Assembly: GCA_905250125.1 (NCBI GenBank)
Contig: CAJNOL010000158.1
Location: 62,001 to 126,000, forward strand
Reading direction: 5' to 3'
Source of the DNA: Rotaria sordida
Lineage: Eukaryota > Rotifera > Eurotatoria > Philodinida > Philodinidae
DNA: 64,000 nucleotides
The first letter of the stretch is position 1. Every line of letters starts with the position of its first letter. Positions 47,529 through 62,114 of this stretch are shown here, in pieces. The translations under genes and the position numbers were made by a program. The notes beneath the pieces are model-generated. The model was not told the origin of the DNA. It saw nothing but the letters and a program-made list of their open reading frames with translations, and did no database searches.

Positions 47529-50500
47529 TTAAGTGAAATTTGATAGTGATGATGATTGACTTGTATCATTTATATTGCCTAAAATAAGTTCAGACAAACG
47601 TTTAAATGATTTATCATGAACAGAACGAGCTTCAATATGATTTAAAATACGTTTCTAAATATAGGAAAAAAAAACACAAAGAATTATGATTAATTTAATT
47701 AAGAATATCATTTACAGCAAGTTTTTGTGCATCTGGATTTAGACTTTTTTGTGCTAAATTCCAAAGATTAACAGCAAATTTAATACATTTCGGTTGATTT
47801 AAATCTCCATGTGCAATTAAACGATTGAAAAATTCAAGTGCTAATGTTGATTGTCGTTTTGGATTCTAAATATTAAAAAAGAAAATCTTAGATACATTTT
47901 ATTTTCCTACTTATATTCACGGTTCTTACTGTATTTGCTAAATCTTTAAGCATTTGTATAATTTGTTCACAAATACGACTTAATCTTTGATGTATTTCAT
48001 TAAGAAAACTTTCATCATTACCATATAAAGCATCATTTGATTCGACTAATTAGACAATAGAAAAAAAAAAAAACTTTCAAAATATCATGAAACAACAGAT
48101 AAAATCGTCCATTTTTTCAAAACTTTAAACGATAGCTTCATTTAAAAATTCAGGTCACAATAAATGAAAAAAAAAGAAACAAAATATTATAACCATTGGG
48201 AGTTTACTCAGTAACATGTCGCAATACAATTCACTATTCACATAGTCTTGTAGAGAACAAAATTCTCCATCTTTTTTAGTGTCCAAATAAAGACCTGGCA
48301 ACTAAAGTTGAATTCAAAAAAAAAAAGCTCAATTATTTAAAAATTCCTCCCAAAATCACCATGAAGTACATTTTCAATTCTCCAGTAAACCTTGGATATC
48401 TGAAAGTAGATCAATCGAAAAGAGGACAAAATTTTTTGCTTTCGAGATTCTTCATACTTTTTGCAAAGTACAAACAACGATACGTCGCAGTGGGAATTGA
48501 AATTTGCAGAATCATCAGCAAGAGAAGTTGCTAAGATCGAGACGGAGGCTACGAGAACAAACTTTGTTGGAACGAGAACTCAAGTTTATCAGAAAATATT
48601 CTGTGATTTTAAGCAAATTATAAAGCATATGAATTAAAATAGAATTCATGATAGGAAGAAATCCTGATATGCTTTACTAGGAAAGAAATTGTCGGGACCG
48701 AAACTATGATCATGATCAAAAAAGTCTGGTCCCTTCCACACATCTCTAAATGGGAATATACAGGATATATAAATGTTTGGATTTTTTTGCAAAGGCAAAA
48801 TGTTCTATTTAAAAGTGAAGATCTTAGTTTTATAAAGCTTGAAATTGTCTATCTTTTAGTATATGAATGAGTTTAAATGAGAGAAAAATTGTATTTATAT
48901 GAAGTCCGATTCATTATGACCTATCTGTTATATCTCAAAATCATAATTTTACCTTTTAGAACATGATATGGTAAAAATGTTTGAATTTGTGTTGACAAAA
49001 GACATAACATATTCATAGCAAGCATGGCACGTGTTTCACTTGTATCATCAAAACATTTCATTTGATTAATAACATTATTTAAACCATGAGCAAGATATAA
49101 AACACCTGCATCTGGATTATCCTTAAAAAGGAAAAATGTTCAAAAATTTTTTTTATGTCATTTTCTTTTTTGGTTTTAAATCTATGATTACATACAGGTA
49201 CAACAACAAGTGTTGACATTATATTTGTAATTGATTCATATAAATATTTATCACTTGATACTAATTTTCCATCAATTTCAATCTGTTTTGGAAAATCCGA
49301 TAGAAGTGTTATAGCCATTTTAAAAAAACCATCACCTAAATTGATATTTTAAAATGATAAGAACAAATTTATGGGTTTTTTTTTGTTTAATTGATATTTT
49401 CAAACCTTGTGAAAGACTTTGATTTAAATATGCTGTTTGTGCACATAATGTATATAATTGAAGTTTATTTAAAGGATGTTCTAATGATGGAATTGTTATA
49501 TAACAAAAAGCCATACAAGCACGTATAAAAGATGATGTTGCAGTTGATTGTACACCATTAACAATACGATGTGTTGATACAGCTAATGTATTGACTTTCT
49601 ATAGAATAAATAAATAATTTAATACACTTTTTTTAATAGAAATAAAAAAAAACCAAGATATGATATTTTAGTATTCTTAATATATTATTTTGAAGGTCCA
49701 ATTATTTGAGTTTGGGGTTTTTAGTTATAACTAATAAATTTAATGAAAGAAATGATACTGATTTATTCATAGAAACTATCTATATGGAGTAATAAAGCAT
49801 AGGATTGAGATAGTTTTCGGATATTGTGTAGAGTCTTTAAAAAGTTAAAAGTTCGAAAAATATTAAACTTCTTTTCATCATTCATTGACTAAGATTTGAA
49901 ACAATATTTTTTTCAAAAAATCAAAAACTTATTTTTATTTAGTTACACAGACTGCTTATTCTGATGTTTGTGTGATTGATATATATTACTATGGGTATAA
50001 TCTATTTGCAGTGTAGGTTTTTAAACAATTCTCGATTACAGATGTGAAAGCAGCATTTTTCATGACGACTGTAACATGTAAAATGTTTTTTTTCTAGAAT
50101 TATTTTACTTTCGATATAATTTTAATGATATGATCTTCATGACAAAAATTTTATTAGGATTAATAGGCAGCTAAAAAGCATTCCACGGCTATTTTTAAAT
50201 AAGTTCTTATCGATAAACGATAGAAATCTACAGCTTTTGTTATGGTTTTCCATCATCTGGGCAAGGTCTTGACAATACAAATGAGTGATTTCGAATCGAA
50301 ATCAAAACCAATGATTGCATATTATACAAAGAAAATGAAAATTAACGATCTCGACACGATTCTAGAAATGAAAGATCTGATTTCAATCTGAAAATAACTG
50401 CCTTTTCAAGTATCTAACCATATATCAATCTCTAGAATAGCTCCTTTTTCAAAAAATAATTTACGATAAGTAGGTTTCAAATCAAATTAATAATAAATTC

Positions 50501-53500
50501 AATTTTTATGTCATTCAAGACGAATGGCTCATTTATTACCTATTCTATATTTTCTCAGTGAAATGTCTTCGCTCATAATTAGCACTTGTATATACTATTC
50601 CCATAGTTAACTCAACATTAATTCTACTGGATTAGTACCAGGAAGTAGAGGCACAAGCATATTTCAATTCGATTTTTGTCGACTAGCTCTTTAATCATAT
50701 CATTAGATATTGATAGAGTCTCTATCAATTATCTAATCACATTTCTGTAATATCAAATTTATAAAAGTTATTTTGTCGATATTATTGTGACTACTCAAGA
50801 ACTTAAATATCTTATTAGATTTTAATAGATATTCTTTCTATGTTTACCTGTATAAGTGTAATAGTAACTGAATCTAAATAACCAAATAAACCACGAGCTT
50901 CTACACAAAATTTAAGTTCTTGTTCAACATCTTTTCCATAATCAACTTTACGTATTAATGAAGATAAAAGTCCACTAACTTCACGTAATTCATCATCATT
51001 TGTCAAAGCTCTTCAATGAAAAACAAAAGTGGTTTTCATTATGATTTGTTTTTTTTTGTATTTAAAAATATAAACAAACCCAAGTGTATCATGAACACTT
51101 TTAGCACAATGTATCATAGCAGTTATTAATACTGGATCATTAGTTTTTTCTTGTGGATTTCTAGAATAATAAATTTCAATAAATAAAAAAAAAGAACAAT
51201 GAAAAATCTAAAGTTTTTTTGTTTTGTATTTTTCAGATACTAACTTATTAATAAATACATGTAAAATTGATTTAAATAAATCTACTCGAACATGTTCACG
51301 TTGAAATAAATCAAGAAATGGTAATATTTTATCCTATGATAAAAAAAAAATCAATCAGATTATTTGACTTATTTTTCTTTCTCTCTCTCTCTCTCTTTTA
51401 AATACCATAGCAAATAATGATGCAAAATCTTGTATATTTGCTAGAAGTTTAATCATAATTGCATGTAATTTTCCATAATATTCTTCAAAAACACGATCTG
51501 GTGTTAAATGTTTAATAATATCACTCAACATTGTATTCAGTTCTCGTGTCTACAAAACTAAGAAATTGTCAAACAAAAAAAATTTTACTTTTTTAATCAT
51601 CTCACCGTATATTCTTTTGATGTTAATTCGACCCAAACTTCAGCACATGCCATATAGGCCTATAATAAATACATTAATTCTTCTGATTCAATAGAAATCA
51701 CAATAGTCTTTTGATATTAATTTTACTCAATTTAAAATATGTTTTATCGATCAAGATAAAACTTCTCTAATGCGGGTACCATCAGGATTGGCTAGAAGTA
51801 CTCAATCTACGAAAATGTTCATTATTGGGAGGTTTTAGTTGCAATCATTTTTTGGCTGTACAAGATAATGTTTTTTTTCTTCTTTTCAATAATTTTTTTT
51901 TTGATCAGAGATAAATCGACACGATGTTATACCGAGCACTGTTGATATTGTATAATATATTGCTGCTTATTTTGTGTTTTAAATATGCACAATTAGTTCA
52001 TTCCTTTTTCATGTGTCTCGTGATTATTTATTATAGCGCAATAAATATAATATCATTTTTTTTTCTCGTTCTACCTCTCAATGATAGAACAGATGTCGTT
52101 CACATTACAGTGGTTATTACCGCTGATGGGACCACAAATAAGTACCAACTGTTCATAATGAGGACGTGCTGACATAGAGTGATATTACTGTACATGAAAA
52201 CATCGTGCTAGTTAGACTCATTCGAATGATGGTAGCTTCCAGGATTTATTTCTTCCAAATTTTTCTATAAATCTCATCATATGCTTTAAATAGAAAGAAC
52301 TAGACTGAAGATAGATACCAGACTGAGATGTAAAGATGAGAACGACAGCTAGGACGGATTCTTGAGAAGTACGATTAGTTTTTGATAGTTCAGATATATT
52401 ATCTAATATCAATAGATAAATCTAAATAGATCAAATAGTTTGAATGAAATCGGGTAGTCCTTCTTCTTCTTATATATTTCAATAAAAACATCAAATTTTA
52501 AAGAAAGTATTTTACCGATGGATCTTTAAATTTTGTAACTACTCTCCAAACACTATTTAATAATTGAAGATCAGATGGTGTCGATGATGGTGATGATAAT
52601 AGAAGAGAAAGACCAAGAGAACGATAAAGTATACTCTAGAATCGAAAATAAAATAAAAAAGAGATAATTTCTAAAACATATTAGACTCTATAATAGTTTA
52701 TTTACTTTTGGAAAATATTGTTCATCACATTCATTAATCATTTCAATATATCGTTGAACTTTTGAACGAACATGATTTGGTGGAAGTGTATTTAAAAGTG
52801 CATTTAATACAACACCACCACTAATAAACAGAAAATAAATTTCTAGATAATAACATACTAAATCGAGCTATTCAAAACATTTCTATTTAGGCTACAAAAC
52901 AAGTTGAGATATACTCAGACGCTGCGAAAGCAAAGGTATGTGTACCCTTCCTCCGATAATTGAAAATTATTCATTATTATCCAGTAAAACTATCAAGCTT
53001 TTTTTGAATTTTTTACTACCTTTATGAGATATTTTCTTATACACTCCGCCCTCCTAATCATGAGATCCTCGTATGTTAAGTTTTTCTTGCAAACCTTAAC
53101 ATATTAAGTTCTGTTCGTGTTTTATTAACAATTTTTTCCATTTTATTTTCATCTAATTTATGTAATAAACATTGAACAATCCAATCTAATGCTGGCGAAT
53201 AAAGTGATAAATAAATACTAGTTGTTAATTTTTGTAATTGATACACAGTTTTAACAGTTGCTGTATTTATTTGATGAAATGAATGACATAAATCTGTAAA
53301 AGCTATTTCAATAGGTTCACGATATTTAAAATCAATATCAATTGTAACCTTTAAAAAATAACAAAAAAAAAATTTTATTGTTTAATGATTTTAAAAAAAA
53401 AATTAATTTTCTAATTTAATTTACTCGACAAATATAACAACGAGTATATGCAGCTACTAATGGATCTCCAATTCCACGACACATTTTAACTAATTGTACA

Positions 53501-55648
53501 AGAGCTGTTCGATAATGACTAAAAGATATATAAAAATAAAAAATATATTTTTTTTTTTGATAGAGAAAACTATTTTTTTAATCTTTATTACGTTGTAGAT
53601 AAAAAATTATAACATTTAAGAATAGCTACTTCAATAAGTATACGTGGTAATAATTCACGAATAATAGCTATTTTATAAAACCAATTACGAGCTGTTTCAC
53701 GTGTAGCGTCTGGAATAAGGTCAGGTACAACACGTTCAGCTAAAAATTAGAAAAGAATTATAATTTTAATAAAGAAATTTTATAATTATCTATTTACGAA
53801 TTTTTCCAGTTGATGATGCACTTTTTTCTAATAAACGATTATAAACTAATTTTCCTAAATAAATATTAAATAATAATAATATTTCAAACACTCAATTCGA
53901 AATAATCTTACCAAAAGTATCTAATACATCTGTAATTAAACAAAATTTACTTGGATAAAATTCCATAACATTCATATCAGCTAATAATTTACCACACTAA
54001 TAGAACAATAACAAAATTTTAAATTTTAAAATTTAACATTTCTTTTAATCGATGATGAAAAGATCTTGGCACAAAATATTTATTGATATTTCGACAAATT
54101 AAAGACAGTTGATTAGAATCAGAAGAAATTAGTTAGAATTAGATCTTTCCGAATATGTATTCAGAATTTCCTTCTAGGGGTAAGATTCGACCTGGATTGT
54201 CGATATTTTCTAGAAATGGAAGAAGCTGAAAATCCAAAAATTCTCTCAGAAAATGCTTTTACTCTCGAAATGCTAGAAATGGTGATCAGCGGAGGAGCGG
54301 AGAACGAAATCCATAGTGATCCAACTTCTTCCACAAGAGACGACCTGCTATCAAGCTGTCCCTTCTCAATTCTATTTACCTTACAACAACATTGTCTGCT
54401 TATTTTTATTTCACTTTCTACCGAAAAGTCCCTTTCCCCAATCGACAACTCTGGATCGGACAATTATCGTCAAATTATTTCAAAAGATCCAAACATAGTG
54501 GTTATGCAGACTGCAATTTTGTATTTTAATTGAAATCTATGAAATTCAAAATGTGAAACAAATTTTAAAAATTTTGTATTTTTAAAAGTAACTATCGATT
54601 TCCATAGAAACTAGCTCTTTAGTGGATAGAGATTTTGCTTAATCTCATTTTGTACAAGAATTCAATGCTCTACAATTAATGCTGAGTTGAAATTGTTCTA
54701 AGATACAAACTAAGAACTGCGTCAAGACTGTTATTTTGCTTTGTATAGAAACAATTATCTACCAGAAGGGAAATCTGAATATATCAAAAAAAATATTCTG
54801 ACTCAAATCAGTTGTGTCTGTTAGTAAGTGAATATTTTGTGTCAAGATTTTCACGTCATAGATTTACCTGTATAGCAATTTTTAATGTTTTAACACGTTG
54901 ATCATTTTTCCATGCTTGACTCATATCTTTACTCATTTCATTAATACGATTTATATATTCTTGTTGCGTTAAACTTTGTGTTTGTTGTCCACCCTTAAAG
55001 AAAATATTTGTTAAAATTCACAAAAAAAGAACAAACAATAATTTTACTTCAAATGCATCTAATTGTTCAAGACGATTTTTAACTCTTTCCGCTGTTGTTG
55101 TCATATCTGCCACTAGAGAAAAACAAACAAATTAATCGAATAAAATATTTATTTTTTCTTTTTTTGAAATACTTTTAGTGTTATCAATAATCGATTCATC
55201 ATTAGTATTATTCATAGCTGTTGTCATACTAATTTTTTTTGTTGTTATATATTGACTTAAAATAACACCTTTTTTACTTGACCATGGTTCAAATGTATCT
55301 GTTATTGTTGGTGAATATTCATCAGTTGAATCTTTTTTTGATGTTATTGCAGCTGCTAATGCACGTGATAATGGATCAATTTCAGCTTGAGTTGTTTTTA
55401 ATGAAAGAGGATCAACTATTGGAGATGATGATGATGATGATGATGATATTGTTGTTTGTGGTTTATTTGTCTAAAAATTTTAATAAAACAAAAAACAAAA
55501 GATCTTTGTAAATATTTCGTTTTTTAATACATACAACAATAACACCAAGAGGATGAGTTGTTGTAGCATTTGTAGTTTTGTTTAATTGTTTATGTTCAGA
55601 TACATAATCACGTTTTTTTGGTGTCCATTTTGTTGAAATAGAAGTCAT
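47529..55648 (-). CDS. VPS35L: VPS35L, VPS35-like subunit of the Retriever recycling complex
   Basis: Twenty-two minus-strand exons: 55648-55535, 55470-55173, 55112-55048, 54993-54868, 53996-53912, 53854-53798, 53739-53592, 53518-53425, 53348-53095, 52820-52706, 52635-52516, 51659-51606, 51549-51406, 51333-51245, 51160-51080, 51010-50848, 49598-49406, 49335-49196, 49121-48953, 48045-47930, 47865-47716, 47654-47529. They sum to 966 aa; human VPS35L is 963. The N terminus is poly-Ser then VDPLS, as in the human protein, followed by FEPWSSKKG and [10 protein letters not shown]. The alpha-solenoid has [75 protein letters not shown] and [14 protein letters not shown]. With VPS26C and VPS29 it returns SNX17 cargo from endosomes to the plasma membrane. 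Introns 4, 11, 16 and 19 are 0.85-1.25 kb; the rest are mostly about 60 bp. Confidence 0.94.
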
Positions 55649-58560
55649 TTTGATTGAAATCAAAGAGTTCTGTTCTAAGTTGGTTAGATAGAATTCTTAT
55701 CAGAACAGAATATATGACTCATTCTGATCTTCAATTTATTGGTTTAAATTTTTTCATAGCAATATCAAAGATTTTTATCTATTGAAAGAATAGAAAAGGA
55801 AGATTATGGAAAATTTCTTAGAACTATTATAATTTACTGTTTAAGACAAATAATAATGGATTCTAGCGTCATCTGTTCAATGACAGACGATTCCATTTCT
55901 CAATTGAACTGTAATCACTTTTGTTGTTGTTGATTGTTAAATCCAATAAATAATACAATTCGGATTATTTGAATCACTGAAAATACATAATATGAATTAA
56001 TCCTTCTAATTATACAAATTTGCTAAAAGCTGTTGTTTAATCAAGGATCTTCATTGAAAAAAAGGTATTGCTAATCGAGGATAAATATACATGCATCAGT
56101 TGAATGAATCGATTTCAAACAAATACATAATAAGAATCATTTGATTGTTCTCAATTAGATTGAGATAATTTTGTCATCAATAACTAACAATTGATTTTTT
56201 TTTGGAGCTTCAGAAATGTATTACTCATATATAAAATGTAATAAATACTCAAGGACTCTGAAAAAATAATTATTCTTACTCGTCCATGTATCATACAGTA
56301 CAAAAAACAAACTTATGTCCTTAATAATACTTTCGTAGACTCTGTCATCTTGAAAATATGCTGTGTCAGCAGACATGTCATCATCTATTTGCTAAGTATT
56401 CATCTATCATATTGCCTTATATGTTCGTAGCTATATATAGTCAACCCAATTGTTTATACTGAATTTATCCATTTTCGTATATTTTATTTTCTAGATTATT
56501 TTTCAATCATTCTTTATTCGAGAATTTTGTTAAAAGATCAAATTACTTCAAAACGTTTTGATTAAGTTCAAAGCAATTCGAAACATTGAAATTCGTCAGA
56601 TCTTATTGCCATGCATTCCAAACAATGAAAAAGATATTAACTATTTGAATTATACGAAAAAAAAAGTATATTTATTATTCTCTTTTGCCAAAAGACATGA
56701 CAGGCATGATGAAGACTAGATTGAAATATTATGTATTCAAAATATATAACATGTATCACCTTATGTTGCAAATTGATGTGTTGTACATTGTATCACAAAA
56801 TACGACACATTTTATGTTTGAATGAAATATCATTTGTATATTTTGATAGCTAATAGACTTGAAAAGATATAGCAACATGTTTTCTAAATGAGTTTTCATT
56901 TAATGATTGATGAGGTCTTGTTCATTGAAATATCAATATTTTCAAGTTCATACTGTAGAATATTCAATATTTATTTATTTTTTTTTGTCTTTTGTTAGAC
57001 AATTTTCAGTCTATTTTATGTAATTTCGAAATTACTTTATGATTTATTCTTGTCAGTGTTTGACTAATCAACATATGATGGTTGACAGCCTTGATCTCAT
57101 GTATAATCTCAACATATGGCACAGCAAGGATATACATATTATTATTTAAAAATAATGAATCATTTATCTTTCTATGACATAAATAAAACTTTATACATCA
57201 TTTGATTCTTCAGAAAAAATTTTTATTATGATAAAAAATATTAAAAAGAAAGTGCTTTAAGTTTAAAATACAATGATAAATGAATATGTTTTTATAAAAA
57301 ACCAGAAATTCTCCGTTCTTTTTTTTGATGAATATTATTCAAATCACATGCATGCATGAAAATATGCAAACTACGTCGTAAATTATCAAGACTTTTTTCA
57401 TGCGAACGTAGAACAAGTACGACAAAAACCTATATTGCACTTTTCATGATGTTTTTCTTCATAACAATAATAAATGCGTAATAAAGGATAAAAGTTGACC
57501 TCAAACAGTACTTAACGCACGCTGAGTCAATCTTATCGTAGTAAGATGATACACATGTCGCTTATTGTATTGTGTCCTTGTAATATTCATTTGACTTTTT
57601 CTTTTTATTAATATCAAAATTAATGATTAAAATAAAGAACAAATTGACCCTTGATATTTGCATATTAAATTTTTAATTAAAAAAAAACACTAAGGTCAAA
57701 TAAAAAAACCAAAACAAGAAAACATCCATCGTTTCATGTTAGTTTTTCCAGAAGTTAACTTTTCTTTACAGAAGCTATGTTACTTTTGAACTATATCAAA
57801 CATGTAATTCTAAACAAAGAAATTCTTTCTTTCTTTTTGACACTCATCGTTCTTTTGAATGCCATGCGTTTGAATGTTTTCTTCTTATAAGAGTGTATTT
57901 GCGTCATTAAATTATTTGAGCGCGTGATACTTCTAAAGATCACTTTTTTTTTGCGTTCTGTTTATTGATTTAGGTACTTTTTGATCACGCGCACATCGGT
58001 CATAAACAAAAGCAAAGAACAATGCTGTTCGATCTAGTATCAATAGATTCAATAATAACTAAAAAACAATTATTCAAATTATTTCCTAATTAAAATATAT
58101 CATAACTAGTTTTGATCATTGGAAAAATATTTTTGTTTTAACTTATCATTGATTTGAATTATAAATAATAAATTATTATTATTTTTTTTTCTGAGTGCAA
58201 CTGAAGATAATGAAACAAAATGATTATTCACATATGTAAAAGTTTCTCATACACCGTCTCATTTTGTACTTGATGTCTTATGTTCGATTCGAAAGACTGG
58301 TTTTATTATCTTTATATACTGAATTACTATTTTTGTATCTTCGTAATAGATAAAAAAAAGAAACGACGCATAATATTGAACTCGCTTTACGCGTACTTTG
58401 CTCTTCGGAAAAATGCGCATCACGCATGTAACTAATGATTCTGCTTACATTTATGAGCAAGGACAACGCAGAAGAAAGAAACATATAACAAAGAAACACG
58501 CAGTGGCAGCGTGATAGCATCAGCCGACATTTTCTCTCCTCTCCCCCTTCTTATCCAAGC
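55649..58560. other. intergenic, no gene seen
   Basis: Upstream of VPS35L. AT-rich with no supported coding exon, RNA gene or repeat on either strand. GC-richer islands near 57900-58000 and 58380-58540 contain CGCGT/GCGCA words. The minus frame 58278-58520 is unsupported. Confidence 0.4.
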
Positions 58561-59400
58561 TATAAATATTCAGTGTAAAGTTATTTTGCGAATTTTATTT
58601 GACGTTGGTTATTCCAAATCTAACCGCACTTAAACAAGCGAGTTTTTGAAAATTCGTCATATATTCTCATAAGCCAAGATAAGGTAAAGGGATTTTTAAC
58701 AGCTGTAATTATAAGAGGAATACTTCGAGGAAAAAAAAGGTGTGTTAAATTACACTCAACTTAATAAACATTAAAAAATATATATATATATATATATAAA
58801 TATATATGTAAAAAAATAAAATAAAACTGAACTTTTGAACCGATCATAAATTGTATTTATTTGTTTCATCGATCGTAGTTCTACCTTCAACCTAACCAAT
58901 AGCAAATTGAGTTTGTCGCTGATTATTCCATCTAAAGTTCTCCGAGTTTTTTTTTTTATTGATAACGAAACGAACTTAAGTACACATCGTCTTATCATAT
59001 ATACCATGCAGTCGACGCATGTCTTTCGTCTGTTGGTAATATCGGTCACATGATTTTGTTGAGTCTCATTACCAATCGTCTTTCCTACGCGCGTGACGAT
59101 AGTAGACAGAACGAGAAAAAGAACAAATTACGTCGTGGTAATGCGCGTGATAGTAAATATTTCTATTTTTTTTGCTCGAATAATGTTTTCTCTGTCAATG
59201 AATTACGAAGCCAAGCTACAAGAGAAAAAACCAAAAAAGAGAAAGAGAGAGAGAAAAAACCAAAGGAAAGTGAGAGAAAAAAATAGATTTACTGTACAAT
59301 AAATACAGGTCTCCATTTGAAGGTTGCTAGCGAGTGCAAAAAAATCTTTGGTACAATTTCTTATTGTCAATTTAGATTACAAAATTTACTATTTCACAAA
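58561..59400 (+). promoter_or_regulatory. upstream region of the second ankyrin gene, with TATA-like motif
   Basis: TATAAATATT at 58561 follows a pyrimidine-rich stretch (CTCCTCTCCCCC). A (TA)n run lies at 58777-58798. Frames at 58771-59049 and 59050-59302 are Lys/Arg-rich readings of purine-rich DNA and are not called. The TATA motif is 840 bp from the start codon, so its use is uncertain. Confidence 0.25.
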
Positions 59401-60233
59401 ATGCCATCAATTGATTCAAGCGATATTTACTATCCAGTATCATGGATCAAAGTAACAACTGATCTTCTATTAAATTTATTCAATAGTCCTCAAAAAACAA
59501 AACGTTCTCTACCTGAAGAAGCCGAATGTGGTTCATTAGAAGGTATTAAATGTTGGCTTCGTGAAGGTAATATTTTTGAAACAAAAAAAAAAAAAAAAGT
59601 ATTATGTAAATATTTTTTTATTATTAGGCGCAGATATTAATGCACCTGATGCATATGGTTATACACCATTAATTAATGCTGCAATGCTTGGTCGAGCTGA
59701 TATTGTTAAAGTATTAATTGATGCTGGAGCCGATATACAAAAACCTGGTCAATTTGGTTATACAGCTTTACATGCTGCTGCTCAAAATGGTCATTTAGAA
59801 GTTGTTCAAACACTTGTTAAATATGGAGCAAGTGTTAATTGTAAAAATGATGATGGAGATATTCCACTTATACTTGGTAAGATTTTTAAGAGAAACAAAA
59901 AAAAAAACATTATTTTGATTTTTGATATTTTTTTTACAGCTGTTCGTGGTACACATGCAGAAATTATTGATTATCTACTTAAAGCCGGTTCGGATATACA
60001 TCAAAATGGTTGGCTTGGACAATCAGCAGTTCATACAGCTAGTAAGTTTTAAAATTTGTTTTATGTATTTAAATTTTGAATTTTTTTAAAATTATATTTT
60101 AGTTGCTACTGGTGATCAAGCAACAGCTGATACATTATTAAATCGTGAAATGATGATTGGATGTTCATCTTCAGAGTCACATCGTCATGCATGTGAACAC
60201 CTTCGACGATCATCAATGTCAATAGATGGTTGA
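59401..60233 (+). CDS. ankyrin-repeat protein, four exons
   Basis: Exons 59401-59566, 59628-59876, 59940-60041 and 60103-60233, all joined in phase 1, 215 aa. After a hydrophilic/aromatic N terminus (residues 1-36) come about four to five ankyrin repeats: EEAECGSLEGIKCWLREGAD, YGYTPLINAAMLGRADIVKV, FGYTALHAAAQNGHLEVVQT, a GDIPLILAVRGTHAEIIDYL repeat, and LGQSAVHTASIATGDQATA. A short Ser/His-rich tail ends in a stop at 60231. The uniform phase-1 introns fit a repeat-wise exon history. It is likely a small cytosolic adaptor; the binding partner is unknown. Several animal families share this plain architecture, so I give no symbol. Confidence 0.87.
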
Positions 60234-61360
60234 AATATATGAACTTTTTTTGATGTATACCCCCGCTAATTGACCGTAGAATATCAAAACCTGGACAGTA
60301 TAGATCGGTTAACCAGTGTATTCATAGTGCTTTTTAATTTACGCATCAGTCAAAGTTCCTTGTCTCCAGCAATATCTTCTCAATTTTTACCTATCTCATA
60401 ATGAACAATACTGATTGTTGTCTTATCAGGTATTTAAGAACATTGTCTTGTTTTTTTTTTCTTGTTCTTTCTTTCATTTCTTTTCTCTTTTGTATGTACA
60501 TAAGAATGACAGAGATGATTATTGTTGTTTGTTGTTCTCTTTTTGTTATAGTCTTTTTTTTTTCTCTTACCTACTTTGTAGTATGTGTTTTTGTTCATTG
60601 ATTGTACATAATATGTTTTTTTTTTGTCATCATGAAGCGATTTAAACATGTTGGATAATTAAGTTTATCTGTATAATTAAAAAGGATAGACAACAAAAAT
60701 AATCAAATATTTTTATTGATGAATTTCAAATTTCAATAATTCATACTTTTTTGTTTGATTTATTTTCAAAATAATTTACATCAGGAATTATTCAATATAC
60801 ATGGAAAAAATATATCATTGTATTAATATTAGAAGGATATATATAGATGAAATAATAAATTAAAAATTTGTTTTTTTCTTTAGAATATATTTTAGTTACA
60901 ATAATATTTATTACTAAAATGCATAAATATATGCTGAATATTATAATTTTTACAGTATATTTTTCTTAAATTTGATCATCACTTTCAACAAATCTCAATA
61001 ATCCTTTGATAAAAAAGCTCAGAGTGACATGTTATTCTTCTATGGTAACATGAATCTAAGACATGGACACACTTCATTTATTTCCATAACGTTTATTTGG
61101 AGGACAAAAAAAAAGAAAGATCGACAATAACACGAACAGACAGACGACATACATAAATTAGAATCAACACAGAAAAAGAAAAAATATATATATATATATG
61201 TATATTATTTTATTCGAGTATTTTTTTTCTAATTTAAAAAGAACTTGTTTTATTTTTTTTTTGTTTATTTGTTTGTTTAGAACAATATGAATAGCAGATC
61301 ATAAAGCAAGAAAAATAATCATAAATATGAAATGTTTTTTTTTTTTTTTGTAAAATAAAT
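60234..61360. other. 3' flanks of two convergent genes
   Basis: Contains the ends of the ankyrin gene (plus) and the NDFIP gene (minus). T-rich/A-rich runs create spurious frames at 60401-60649. An (AT)n run lies near 61185-61201. Confidence 0.45.
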
Positions 61361-61900
61361 TTAGTACCAAGTAAAAACATCTGCAGTTTGTCCATGTTGA
61401 TTCGCACGATTTTTAACTGCTATATATGATATTAAACCACGAACAAAAAGAAAAAATCCGGCAAATAAAACAATAGCAAAAACAAAATTTTGTGCTGGAT
61501 CATGAACTGTTGTTCGATGAAATGTTGTTGACATATTACCAGATCCAATATATGATGAATTATTAAATTCATGATAACGCATAACGGTTATCCATTTAGC
61601 CACACTTAAACCAAAACCAGACATGGCACCAAAACGTGCGGCTATTGTTGGTATAAGACAAACCACAGCAAGAAAACCAAGCCAATTGAAAAAGAAGGCA
61701 ATAACACTTTTTTAAATAAATATTAAAAAAAAAACATAACCAAAAAACAAAAAGAAATGAATTAACTTACAAAGCCATTAAAAACGTACAATCAGTACCA
61801 ATATCCATATTTGAACCAGATGAGAGCCAAGCAGCTATAGCTGCTTGATTATGTTGACGAGATGACTAGAAATAGATTACAAAACAATAAAAAATTTTGA

Positions 61901-61935
<35 letters not shown>

Positions 61936-62081
61936 TTTTTTACTTGTTCAGTGCTATTATTACTGTTCGCATTAAGCTCAATGATTTCTACAGGTGATGG
62001 ATGTGGATAATGTGGTAAATGATCCATATTACGAATTTTACTTGGATCAACAAGACAATATGGTGGTGGCGGTTCAATAAT

Positions 62082-62114
<33 letters not shown>

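Noticed and set aside
54161-54533. Overlapping 100-105-aa open frames on both strands
   Set aside because: They lie inside a VPS35L intron, show no domain and have no supporting splice context. Opposing open frames here follow from local composition.
59050-59302. Basic frames just upstream of the second ankyrin gene
   Set aside because: Purine-rich low-complexity DNA read as Lys/Glu/Arg; overlapping frames are equally open, as expected by chance.
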